A stretch of DNA of 20,554 bases from the IMG/VR virus record IMGVR_UViG_3300036835_000237, positions 1 through 20,554 of that record, one strand, 5' to 3'. Position numbers and translations under genes: made by a program. The first letter of the stretch is position 1. The number at the start of each line of letters is the position of its first letter. Below the pieces are notes generated by a model. The model saw only the letters and a program-made list of their open reading frames with translations, made no database searches and was not told where the DNA came from. This DNA is from a virus. Shown one piece after another: positions 7,172 to 14,180 of the stretch.

Positions 7172-9253
7172 GTGGCCGGGAACCCGCGGATCGTCGTCGA
7201 CTTCGTCAGCGACACCAGCGGCCTCTCCAGCGGGTTCGCCAAAGCGGAGGGCAGCTCGAGCAAGTTCGCGTCGTCCCTGAAGAGCGTCGGCAAGGCCGGG
7301 GCGCTCGCGGCGGGCGCCGCCGGCGTCGGCGCGTTGATCTACACGGTGAAGACCGGGATCGGCGAGTGGGAGCAGTCGCAGAAGGTCACCGCCCAGACCG
7401 AAGCCGTCATCAAGTCGACGGGCAAGGCGGCGGGCGTGACGACGAAACAGGTGCAGGATCTGGCCGGGTCGATCATGAAGAAAACCGGGATCGACGACGA
7501 GGCCGTCCAGTCCGGCGAGAACCTCCTCCTCACCTTCACGAACATCCGGAACGAGACCGGCAAGAACAACGACATCTTCACCCAGGCCACCAGGATCATG
7601 ACCGACATGAGCGTCGCGCTCGGCCAGGACATGAAGACCAGCGCCATCCAGTTGGGGAAAGCGCTGAACGACCCCGTGAAAGGCATGAGCGCCCTGAGGC
7701 GCGTCGGGGTGTCGTTCACGCAGGCGCAGCAGGACCAGGTGAAAGCAATGGTCGCCGCCGGCGACCAGATGGGCGCCCAGAAGCTGATCCTCCGCGAGCT
7801 CACCAAAGAGTTCGGCGGCAGCGCGGAGGCGGTCGGGAAGACGCTGCCGGGCCAGTTGGCGATCGTCAGGGAGTCGTTCAACAACTTCGCCGGAGACCTG
7901 GTCGGCAAAACGATCCCGTACATCGAACAGGTCATCACCTACCTCCAGAAGAACTGGCCGCAGATCAGCGCGGTGATCCAGCAGGGGATGGCGAACATCA
8001 AACCGGCGCTCGCCGCGTTCGGTGACGCGCTCGCCGCGCTCGGCCCCCTGGTGCTCGCGATCGTCGGGGTGATCCGCGACAACTGGAACCTGATCGGCCC
8101 GATCATCCAGGCGAACGTGAAGGTGATCCAGGACGCGTTCCGGGTGATCGCCGACATCTTCACCGTCATCGCCGCCCTCTTGCGCGGCGACTGGTCGGGT
8201 GCGTGGAAGGCGTTCACCCAGCTCGTCCAGGACCTCGTGAGGCTGATGGTCGACAACATCAAGAAGACGCTGCTCCCGTTGCAGATGCTGCTCACCGTGC
8301 TGTGGGCGGGGATCCGGGCGGCCGCCACCGCCGCCTGGAACGGGATCCTCAGCCTCGTCACCTCGGTGAACAACCAGATCAGGGCGCTCGTCACCGGTGT
8401 GTGGCAGGCGATCACCGGTGCGGTCACCACCGCCGTGAACGCCACCCGGACCGCGGTCACCGCAGCCTGGAACGCGATCACCGTGGCGACCGCCGCCGCC
8501 GCGAACGCCACCCGGGCGGCCGCGTCGGCGGCGTGGCAGGCGATCCGCGCGGCCGTCGCCGCCGCCGCCCAGGCCACCCAGGCGGCCGTGTCGGCCGCCT
8601 GGAACGCGATCCGCGCCGCCGTGTCCGCCGCCTCGGCCGCCGCGAGCGCCGCCGTCAACGCGCTCAGGTCGGCGTTCAGCGCCGCCGGCGGCGCCGCCAG
8701 TGGCCTCCGCGGCATCCTGTCCGCGCTGCAGGGCGGCCTGAACGCCGCCATGGGCGCCGCCAAGGCCGCCGCCAGCGTGTTCACCGGCCCCCTCGAGGCG
8801 GCCGGCCGCGCGGCGAGCTCGGCGCTCGGCCCCCTCTCCGGGATCGCGAGCGCGATCGCCGGCGCGTTCAACGCGGCCGCCGGCGCCGCCCGCGCGCTCA
8901 CCGACGCGATCCGGTCGATCCCCAGCCACATCAACCTCCCGAGCATCCCCGGCGGCGGCCTGATCTCGAAGATCCCCGGGCTCGCCGAGGGCGGCCTCGT
9001 CTCATCGCCGACGCTCGCGCTGATCGGGGAGGCCGGCCCCGAGGCGGTCGTCCCGCTCGCCCAGTTCAACGCGCTGATCCGCGCCGCCCGGCAGGGCGGC
9101 GCCAAGGACACGCCGCCGCCGATCACCGGGGGCGGGCAGCCGCTCGAGGTCAGGGTGTTCATCGGTGACCAGGAGCTCCGCGGATTGGTCCGCCACGAGG
9201 TGACCGCCCAGAACAACCGGGTCGCCCAGACACTCCTGGCGGGGCTGACGTAG
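7172..9253 (+). CDS. Tape measure protein
   Basis: This protein of 693 residues, the longest product here, fixes tail length and may take part in DNA delivery. GTG 7172 directly follows the chaperone stop, with GGAGG 6 bases upstream. After an N-terminal segment with an Ala/Gly-rich hydrophobic stretch (about 41-58), residues 80-230 form the conserved tape-measure core (QVQDLAGSIMKKTGIDD, NPVKGMSALRRVGV-like region). Hydrophobic helices lie around 255-335. Five 22-residue repeats with a Trp at 389, 411, 433, 455 and 477 follow. The C-terminus has the common GLAEGGLVSSPTLALIGEAG and PEAVVPL motif. By the usual figure of about 0.15 nm per residue, the tail would be near 100 nm long. Confidence 0.93.
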   Translation: MAGNPRIVVDFVSDTSGLSSGFAKAEGSSSKFASSLKSVGKAGALAAGAAGVGALIYTVKTGIGEWEQSQKVTAQTEAVIKSTGKAAGVTTKQVQDLAGSIMKKTGIDDEAVQSGENLLLTFTNIRNETGKNNDIFTQATRIMTDMSVALGQDMKTSAIQLGKALNDPVKGMSALRRVGVSFTQAQQDQVKAMVAAGDQMGAQKLILRELTKEFGGSAEAVGKTLPGQLAIVRESFNNFAGDLVGKTIPYIEQVITYLQKNWPQISAVIQQGMANIKPALAAFGDALAALGPLVLAIVGVIRDNWNLIGPIIQANVKVIQDAFRVIADIFTVIAALLRGDWSGAWKAFTQLVQDLVRLMVDNIKKTLLPLQMLLTVLWAGIRAAATAAWNGILSLVTSVNNQIRALVTGVWQAITGAVTTAVNATRTAVTAAWNAITVATAAAANATRAAASAAWQAIRAAVAAAAQATQAAVSAAWNAIRAAVSAASAAASAAVNALRSAFSAAGGAASGLRGILSALQGGLNAAMGAAKAAASVFTGPLEAAGRAASSALGPLSGIASAIAGAFNAAAGAARALTDAIRSIPSHINLPSIPGGGLISKIPGLAEGGLVSSPTLALIGEAGPEAVVPLAQFNALIRAARQGGAKDTPPPITGGGQPLEVRVFIGDQELRGLVRHEVTAQNNRVAQTLLAGLT
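8336..8665 (+). repeat. Five 66-bp (22-residue) repeats in the tape measure gene
   Basis: Trp codons recur exactly every 22 residues (389, 411, 433, 455, 477), each within a W-[NQ]-[AG]-I motif followed by Ala/Val/Thr-rich helix and usually an ATR or ATQ step. The last unit is more degenerate. Such Trp-phased repeats are typical of tape measure rods and are the part where tail length changes by unit gain or loss. Confidence 0.85.
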
Positions 9254-10087
9254 ATGGCTGTCACCTTGACGGTCACCCCCGAGCCCGCGAAAGCGGCGGC
9301 CAGGCTGCAGGTCGACGGTGTCCCCGCCGGCGCCGACACCTACACCATCAACCGCACCAGCCCCTCAGGGGCGGTCACCGGGGTGCGGGGCGCCGTGAAC
9401 GCGCCGGTGGGGATCCCCACCGAGATCGTGCGCGACTGGGAGCTCCCCCTGGACGTCCCCCTCACCTACCAGGTGACCGTATACGACGGCGCCACCGTCG
9501 TCGGCACCGCGTCGGCCACTTTCACCGCCGCCTGGGGGCAGTGCCCCGCCTGGCTCGTCGACCTCGCCCGCCCCACCAACTCTCTTGCGCTGACGATAGA
9601 GAGCATGGTCGACCTCGACTTCGAGGCGGCCGTCGGTGTCCACCGGATCCTCAACCGCAGAGCACCGGTGTTGACGAGCCTGCCTGCGTGGACGCCGTCG
9701 AGCGAGCTGATCGTGCTCACCGACACCTTGACGGAGCGCGACGAAGTGCGTGCGCTGCTCGGTTCCGGCTACCCGTTCCTCTTGCGCACCACCCCGGACA
9801 TGGGGATCGGGAACATGTACCTCGGCGTCACCCAGTTCGTGGAGGAGCGGTTCCTCACCCTCGGCGACGCCCCCCAGCGCCGCTTCAAGGTGTCGGTGGT
9901 GCAGGTGGAACGCCCCGACCCGGGGATCTTCGTGCCAACCGCCCCCATGACCTACGCCGCCGTGAAGGCCACCTACGCCACCTACGCGGCGTTGAAGGCG
10001 GCGGTCGGCACGTACGACCAGCTCCTGTACACGTTCACCGGGGTCGACGCGAGCCCCGTGATCCCCTGGCTCCCCGACGACGTCTGA
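9254..10087 (+). CDS. Distal tail (Dit-like) minor tail protein
   Basis: This 277-residue protein directly follows the tape measure gene (ATG adjoining its stop), where siphophages encode the distal tail protein linking tube to tip. Residues 1-95 look like an Ig/Fn3-type beta domain (VPLTYQVTVYDGATVVGTAS). The middle contains AWGQCPAWLVDLARP and a beta-rich region with YPFLLRTTPDMGIGNMYLGV. The segment RRFKVSVVQVERPDPG ends the main domain, and the C-terminus has repeated TYA-[AV]-[VL]-K units (TYAAVKATYATYAALKAAVG) seen in many actinophage minor tail proteins. The stop overlaps the next start by one base (TGATG). Confidence 0.75.
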   Translation: MAVTLTVTPEPAKAAARLQVDGVPAGADTYTINRTSPSGAVTGVRGAVNAPVGIPTEIVRDWELPLDVPLTYQVTVYDGATVVGTASATFTAAWGQCPAWLVDLARPTNSLALTIESMVDLDFEAAVGVHRILNRRAPVLTSLPAWTPSSELIVLTDTLTERDEVRALLGSGYPFLLRTTPDMGIGNMYLGVTQFVEERFLTLGDAPQRRFKVSVVQVERPDPGIFVPTAPMTYAAVKATYATYAALKAAVGTYDQLLYTFTGVDASPVIPWLPDDV

Positions 10088-11193
10088 TGCTCACCGTGTC
10101 GCAGCGGTTCCTGACCGCGCTCAGGCAGTCGCACGCGATCAGCGTCGCAGCCACCATCTACGCCCCCTCGGATCTCGCCACCCCGATCGAGGTGCGCGTC
10201 GTGTCCGGCGATTTGACGGTCGACCAGGACGCCCAGGTCACCAGGCAGGCGTCGCTGGAGATCGCGTTCACGCTCGTCGACGACACGGTCCGGGAGGCGG
10301 TCGCGGAGCTCCCCTACGGCGGCTACGCGACAGTGGAACGCGGCATCACGTACGCGGACGGGGCGGCGGAGCGTGTCCAGCTCGGCCGGTTCCGCGTCGA
10401 CTCCGTGGTCTGGGACGAGCAGCAGCGCACCGCCACCCTCACCCTGAACGACCGGATGGCGCAGATCATCGACGAGCGGTTCGTCACCCCCTACGCGCCC
10501 GCCGGGGTGCACCCCTCAGACGCGGCCGTCCAGGTGGCCCAGCAGGTGTTCGGGTCGACGATCGCCTACCACGTGTTGACAACCCCGGCGTCGGAGCCGC
10601 TCCTGTCCGGGGCGACGGTGTACGAGGAGGACCGGGCCGCCGCCCTCGCGGACCTCGCGTCGAGCGTGGGCGCGGAGGCGCTGTTCGACAACCTGGGCGA
10701 CTTCGTCATCCGGCCGCGCACACCCTCGACGGCGGTGGCGTGGGTGTTCGACGCCGGCGACAACGGCAGCCTCATCCAGGTGAGCGAGACCGTCGACCGC
10801 TCCAGTGTCCGCAACGGCGTGTCGGTCCGCGGGCAGCCGGACGTCGACCAGCCGCCCATCTACGCGCTCGCCACCTACGACGACCCCACGGCGCCCACCA
10901 GGTGGGGCGGCCCGTTCGGGAAAGTCCCGCTCATCAGCTCCTCGACGGCGGTCGCGTCGCAGGCGCAGGCGGACGCCACCGCGCGCAGCCTCCTGAACCT
11001 CCGTCTCGGCCTGTCCCGCACCCTGGTGCTGCAGGGGATCCCGAACCCCGCCCTGGAGCCAGGCGACCTGATCGAGATCCGCTACCCCGACGGGCGGACG
11101 GAACAGCAGCTCGTGAACGCGATCCGGCTCGGCCTGGACGTCACCGGCGCGCTCGAGCTCACCACCACGTCGCAGGTGGACTCGACGCCGTGA
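10087..11193 (+). CDS. Tail tip / baseplate hub-like protein
   Basis: This protein of 368 residues begins at ATG 10087 (TGATG overlap). The first region (SQRFLTALRQSHAISVAATI, then GDLTVDQDAQVTRQASLEIA) is typical of actinophage minor tail proteins that follow Dit. The central part contains ERVQLGRFRVDSVVWDEQQ and ATLTLNDRMAQIIDERF. A later segment (SETVDRSSVRNGVSVRGQ, LEPGDLIEIRYPDGRTEQQL) resembles hub proteins of the gp27/Tal-type fold. It probably forms the tail-tip ring below Dit. No peptidoglycan hydrolase domain is visible in it. The end overlaps the next gene as GTGA. Confidence 0.7.
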   Translation: MLTVSQRFLTALRQSHAISVAATIYAPSDLATPIEVRVVSGDLTVDQDAQVTRQASLEIAFTLVDDTVREAVAELPYGGYATVERGITYADGAAERVQLGRFRVDSVVWDEQQRTATLTLNDRMAQIIDERFVTPYAPAGVHPSDAAVQVAQQVFGSTIAYHVLTTPASEPLLSGATVYEEDRAAALADLASSVGAEALFDNLGDFVIRPRTPSTAVAWVFDAGDNGSLIQVSETVDRSSVRNGVSVRGQPDVDQPPIYALATYDDPTAPTRWGGPFGKVPLISSSTAVASQAQADATARSLLNLRLGLSRTLVLQGIPNPALEPGDLIEIRYPDGRTEQQLVNAIRLGLDVTGALELTTTSQVDSTP

Positions 11194-11642
11194 GCAGCGT
11201 CCCCTTCACACGAACCCTGTCGTATGTGCTCCGCGAGAAGCTCGACCGGACCGGGGTGACCGCCCTGATCGGGAAAGTCTCCAGTGTCCCCGACGGGAAG
11301 CGGGTGACGATCGACCAGGCGGGGGTGCTCACCACCATCCCCAGGATCAGCTCGTATGTGCCGACGGTGGGGGAGCCCGTGGTGTGCCTGGCCGCCGACA
11401 CCATGATCGTCGCGATCGGCGCGGTCGGCGGCACCCCCGGCGGCGGCGGCACCCCCACCCCCGTCACGTTCGTGTCCGGGACAGGGCCGCCCACCAGCGC
11501 GGTCGGCCCGGACGGGGCCGTCTACCTCGACCGGACGTCGCTCAGGTTCTGGGGGCCGAAAGCCGCGGGCGCGTGGCCCGGCAGCCCGTTCGGCCGGCTG
11601 CTCCCGCTCGCACCCACGTACGCCCAGTTGAAGACCGGATAG
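11190..11642 (+). CDS. Small minor tail protein
   Basis: This 150-residue protein starts at GTG 11190, overlapping the previous stop. Residues 20-75 are beta-rich and could form a small barrel (GKVSSVPDGKRVTIDQAGV, then a VGEPVVCLAAD strand), followed by a Gly-rich linker. The C-terminal part, VGPDGAVYLDRTSLRFWGPK, has the pattern common in tail-fibre tips and ends in TYAQLKTG, echoing the TYA units of the Dit-like protein. It probably completes the tail tip or anchors the fibre encoded next. Exact role unknown. Confidence 0.6.
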   Translation: MSSVPFTRTLSYVLREKLDRTGVTALIGKVSSVPDGKRVTIDQAGVLTTIPRISSYVPTVGEPVVCLAADTMIVAIGAVGGTPGGGGTPTPVTFVSGTGPPTSAVGPDGAVYLDRTSLRFWGPKAAGAWPGSPFGRLLPLAPTYAQLKTG

Positions 11643-11652
11643 GAGGAGGCTC

Positions 11653-12447
11653 ATGGGAACCACCACGAAGCATGCGCTCCGGTACCCGGAGCCCACCGAC
11701 CCCGCCGACGTCCCCACCGACATGAACGAGCTCGCCACCGACGTCGACAACGCCTTGCCGCCCGTCCCCGGGACGGCGGGGCAATGGCTGAAAAGCGGCG
11801 CGTCCGGGGCGATGAGCTGGCAGTCGATCGCGAAGACCGACCTGTCGTTCGCGGGGCAGCCGAACGGGATCGCCGACCTCGACGCGTCGGGGAAGGTGCC
11901 GGCCGCGCAGATCCCCGCCGCCGCCGGGGCCGCTTTCGTGAAGATCCAGGACATCCTTCTCGGCGCCTCAGGTGCGTCCTTCGACTTCACCAGCATCCCC
12001 ACCACCTACCTGCACCTACGGGCGATCCTGTCCGGGCGAACCGATCAGGCGGCCTTGTTCAGCGGCCTCAACGTCCGCTTCAACAACGACACCGTCACCG
12101 GCAACTACAGCAGCAGCCTTATCGTCAACACGTCAGCCAGCGCGGCCGCCGCGCAGGAATGGCCCGGCACGAACGCGATGATCGCCGGGTACATCCCGGG
12201 CGCGTCCGCGAACGCGGGGTTCCAGGGGGCGGTCACGATGGATATCCCCAACTACGCAACCGCAGGGCTGGTACGCACCATGAACGCGGCGGGCGGGTAC
12301 GCGACCGGGCTAACGACCGGACTGATCTGGACGCGGGTGGCGTTCGCCGTCTGGTCAGGCTCGGTGGTCGTCAACCGGGTCACGATCTTCCCGTCCGGCT
12401 CAAACTTCGTCGCCGGGTCACGCTGCACCCTGTACGGGATGGCGTGA
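11653..12447 (+). CDS. Probable tail fibre / receptor-binding protein
   Basis: This protein of 264 residues has AGGAGG at 11642-11647, 5 bases before the ATG. The N-terminus, [20 protein letters not shown] followed by [12 protein letters not shown], is the common anchor of actinophage fibre and base-of-tail proteins. [17 protein letters not shown] is the frequent fibre motif. The C-terminal 150 residues are beta-rich and Asn/Ser/Thr-rich ([20 protein letters not shown]), consistent with a jelly-roll receptor-binding head. As the last structural gene before the holin-like genes, host recognition is the likely role. Specific receptor unknown. Confidence 0.7.
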   Translation: MGTTTKHALRYPEPTDPADVPTDMNELATDVDNALPPVPGTAGQWLKSGASGAMSWQSIAKTDLSFAGQPNGIADLDASGKVPAAQIPAAAGAAFVKIQDILLGASGASFDFTSIPTTYLHLRAILSGRTDQAALFSGLNVRFNNDTVTGNYSSSLIVNTSASAAAAQEWPGTNAMIAGYIPGASANAGFQGAVTMDIPNYATAGLVRTMNAAGGYATGLTTGLIWTRVAFAVWSGSVVVNRVTIFPSGSNFVAGSRCTLYGMA

Positions 12448-12453
12448 AGGGGG

Positions 12454-12687
12454 GTGAGGAGTTTGAACCCGGCCCAGTTCGTCGCGCAAGCGTTGAAAGC
12501 GGTGTTCGCCGCCCTCGTCGCCGGCCTCGGGGCGCTCCAGGTGACACTGGTGGGCGGCGAGAGCTTCGGCGCCGTCACGGCCGGCCAGTGGGTCACCATC
12601 GCGAGCACCGCCGTCCTGGCGTTCGGGGGCGTCTACGGGATCGCGAACCGGCCCCCCGGCGACCAGGGCGAACAGGCCGGACAGTGA
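12454..12687 (+). CDS. Holin-like two-helix membrane protein
   Basis: This 77-residue protein (74 if it starts at TTG 12463) has two hydrophobic segments, about 11-33 and 43-65, joined by a short loop, and a short hydrophilic tail. The sequence ([20 protein letters not shown], then [20 protein letters not shown]) resembles small actinophage holins. GTG 12454 has almost no space after the G-run 12448-12453, whereas TTG 12463 is about 9 bases from it, so the TTG start is plausible. A second small membrane protein follows, as in two-component holin systems. Role inferred from topology and position. Confidence 0.6.
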   Translation: MRSLNPAQFVAQALKAVFAALVAGLGALQVTLVGGESFGAVTAGQWVTIASTAVLAFGGVYGIANRPPGDQGEQAGQ

Positions 12688-12690
12688 CCG

Positions 12691-12879
12691 ATGATCCTGG
12701 CGGTCACGGCGGGGGAGCTGCTCGCTGCGGGGGGCGCGTTCGTGACCGGCCTCGCCAGCCTCATCGTCGCGTTGACGGCGCTGATCAGCGCCGCCGCCAA
12801 GGCCAGCCACGAGATCCACGAGGAATGGCAGGAACACCATGATCAGGCAGACGCTGAACGCGATCAGGGGCACCGGTAA
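12691..12879 (+). CDS. Small single-span membrane protein (holin partner candidate)
   Basis: This 62-residue protein has one long hydrophobic segment (about 5-36) followed by a charged, His/Glu-rich cytoplasmic-type tail ([20 protein letters not shown]). It lies 3 bases after the holin-like gene and its end overlaps the next gene by 41 bases. A short hydrophobic span with a hydrophilic tail beside a two-span holin suggests a second holin, an antiholin or a spanin-like helper. None of these can be proved from sequence. Confidence 0.55.
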   Translation: MILAVTAGELLAAGGAFVTGLASLIVALTALISAAAKASHEIHEEWQEHHDQADAERDQGHR

Positions 12880-13243
12880 AGCCGGCGTGCTCGCCGCCGG
12901 GGCGATCGGGCTCGCCGGCGCCAGCGGGTATCTCACCTCGACCGCGCTCTCGAGCGGCCAGGCGGCCCCCGGCCGCACCGTCACCATCAACGTCGGCAGC
13001 GGCCAGCCCGGCCCCGCCGGCCCCGCAGGCCCGAAAGGCGACACCGGGCCTGCCGGCCCCGCCGGCCCACCGGGGCCGAAAGGCGACCCGGGCGCGAAAG
13101 GCGACATCGGGCCCGCCGGCCCCCCAGGCCCACCGGGGCCGGGAGGCGGGTTCACGTGCCCGAACGGGTTCACACCCGGCACCCTCGTGATCAACGCCCC
13201 CGGGGGGCACGCGACCATCTACACCTGCCTGAAAGACGAATAG
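12839..13243 (+). CDS. Membrane-anchored collagen-like protein
   Basis: This 134-residue protein has an N-terminal positively charged stretch and hydrophobic helix (about 14-38), then 16 uninterrupted Gly-X-Y triplets (residues 55-102). These are rich in GPA, GPP, GPK and GDx as in trimeric bacterial and phage collagens. The C-terminus of about 30 residues has two Cys (FTCPNGF and YTCLKDE) that could form a disulfide and act as a small trimerisation or binding head. The start ATG 12839 has an AGGA just upstream. It may be a surface protein displayed by lysogens, a lysis-cassette protein or a virion decoration. The combination of anchor, collagen and Cys-knot is clear; the function is not known. 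Confidence 0.7.
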   Translation: MIRQTLNAIRGTGKAGVLAAGAIGLAGASGYLTSTALSSGQAAPGRTVTINVGSGQPGPAGPAGPKGDTGPAGPAGPPGPKGDPGAKGDIGPAGPPGPPGPGGGFTCPNGFTPGTLVINAPGGHATIYTCLKDE

Positions 13244-13251
13244 GCCCGGCG

Positions 13252-13455
13252 TCAGCCGCGCTCTTCAGCCTCGAGCCCCTGCGCCTCTTTCAGCAGCTCG
13301 AACACCCGGCTGGGTGATATCCCCGCGTAGGGGGCGATATCCCGGACAGACTCGCCCGACCGGTGCGCGGCCAGGATCGCCACGCCAAGCTCCTCCCTGG
13401 CGCGGGCGAGCTTGTCCGCGTGCCTGCGGACACGCTTCAGGTCTCGTTGCGCCAT
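13252..13455 (-). CDS. Small helix-turn-helix DNA-binding protein
   Basis: This 67-residue protein is the only convincing leftward gene. The N-terminus is very basic (LKRVRRHADKLARAR). Residues 24-56 form a helix-turn-helix: VAILAAHRSGESVRDIAPYA then GISPSRVFELLKEA. The ATG complement at 13455 is preceded by a G-run that can serve as ribosome site. It reads away from the integrase module across a 465-bp control region. No larger repressor was seen, so this is the best candidate for the lysogeny regulator, or else an excisionase or Cro-like protein. Its start lies within 130 bases of the dyad symmetries described below, which it may bind. Regulator identity is inference; the HTH is fairly clear. 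Confidence 0.7.
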   Translation of the reverse strand: MAQRDLKRVRRHADKLARAREELGVAILAAHRSGESVRDIAPYAGISPSRVFELLKEAQGLEAEERG

Positions 13456-13920
13456 CCCCCCCGAACCCTGTCACCCGGACACCGTATCCGCGGTCGCGTG
13501 CGGACGACCGCACAACACGCCGGGGGTTCCGTCCAGGCGGATTGGTTTTTCCCGCAAACTGCGGGAACATCGGTTGCGGATACGTCCAGGATCTGTCATC
13601 GTGCCGCCCCGCACAACCCCTTGGTGAGATGGCATAGGGGCGCCACGGTTGCCGTTGGATAACAGCACGATTAGCCGTCCACCCAGTTGGGTACCTCGGG
13701 TAACACCCCCGTACGCTTCCGCCCCTCCCACCCAGGGGACGCTCCTCACAGGGCACGGCTCTATGCGGCGGAGTCAGGAGCGAATCCTAGGGCCGCGGCG
13801 AAGCGGGGCGGCACCGCCCCTCACCAAGGGAACGACGGTAGCCGCCCCGCCGAGCATCAGGATGGCAGGTTCGGCGCCGGGCGGGGGGGCCGGGCGCCGC
13901 ACAGCCGGGGAGCCCCGACG
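13456..13920. promoter_or_regulatory. Divergent control region of the lysogeny module
   Basis: This is the longest stretch (465 bases) without a credible gene. Reading frames across it have atypical composition. Its left part is rich in dyads with a TGCGG half-site: TTCCCGCA-AAC-TGCGGGAA at 13549-13567, TGCGG-ACGA-CCGCA at 13499-13512, and CGTATCCGC (13483-13491) facing GCGGATACG (13576-13584). Promoters for the leftward regulator and the rightward genes must lie here, but no convincing -35/-10 pair could be named. The right part (13600-13920) is G/C-rich with several short hairpins, including GGGGCG/CGCCCC at 13805-13820. It may encode a structured RNA. Confidence 0.6.
13549..13567. promoter_or_regulatory. 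Candidate operator, 8-bp perfect dyad
   Basis: TTCCCGCA-AAC-TGCGGGAA is a perfect dyad with 3-base spacer, 94 bases from the start of the leftward HTH gene. The TGCGG half-site recurs at 13499-13503 (with CCGCA at 13508-13512) and in TTGCGGAT at 13574-13581. This is what an autoregulated repressor operator cluster would look like. Confidence 0.55.
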
Positions 13921-14115
13921 ATGATGACCAGCCCCCGCGGCAGCCAGGATGAGCTGACCGTGTGGCGGATCGTCGGGCTCCCCGGCGTCCACGTCAACAT
14001 GGACGTCGAGCTCACCATCGGCACCACCAGCCCGATCGTGATCGCCGCCGTCGAGCAGGCGTGCCAGGCGTACGGGATCGAGCTCGAGCCGGGCAACCAG
14101 GAGCGGCTCTGGTGA
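13921..14115 (+). CDS. Small protein of unknown function upstream of integrase
   Basis: This 64-residue protein starts at ATG 13921, with GGGGAG at 13907-13912 eight bases upstream. The frame is open further upstream, but that part reads as Arg/Gly/Pro-rich noncoding sequence. The product (DELTVWRIVGLPGVHVNMD, then a helix IVIAAVEQACQAYGIEL) alternates strand and helix, with no recognised motif. It ends 65 bases before the integrase ATG. Position suggests a lysogeny or recombination accessory role such as an excisionase, but no HTH is visible. Confidence 0.55.
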   Translation: MMTSPRGSQDELTVWRIVGLPGVHVNMDVELTIGTTSPIVIAAVEQACQAYGIELEPGNQERLW

Positions 14116-14180
14116 ACGCGCTCGAGGTTCACCCCGATCGGGCTAGACGCCACCCGGTGGATCTGCGGAGAATCCTGGGT

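Noticed and set aside
6707-8929. Minus-strand open frame of 740 codons opposite the tape measure gene
   Set aside because: Low-complexity Gly/Arg/Ala/Asp product mirroring the Ala-rich tape measure repeats; no recognisable fold.
13771-13800. T-arm-like GGAGCGAATCC as a second att site or tRNA remnant
   Set aside because: Two changes in the invariant TTC of the loop and no acceptor match; the core in the integrase gene is far better.
13687-13920. Upstream extension of the small gene at 13921
   Set aside because: Composition is noncoding-like (Arg/Gly/Pro/His), while a good ribosome site precedes ATG 13921.
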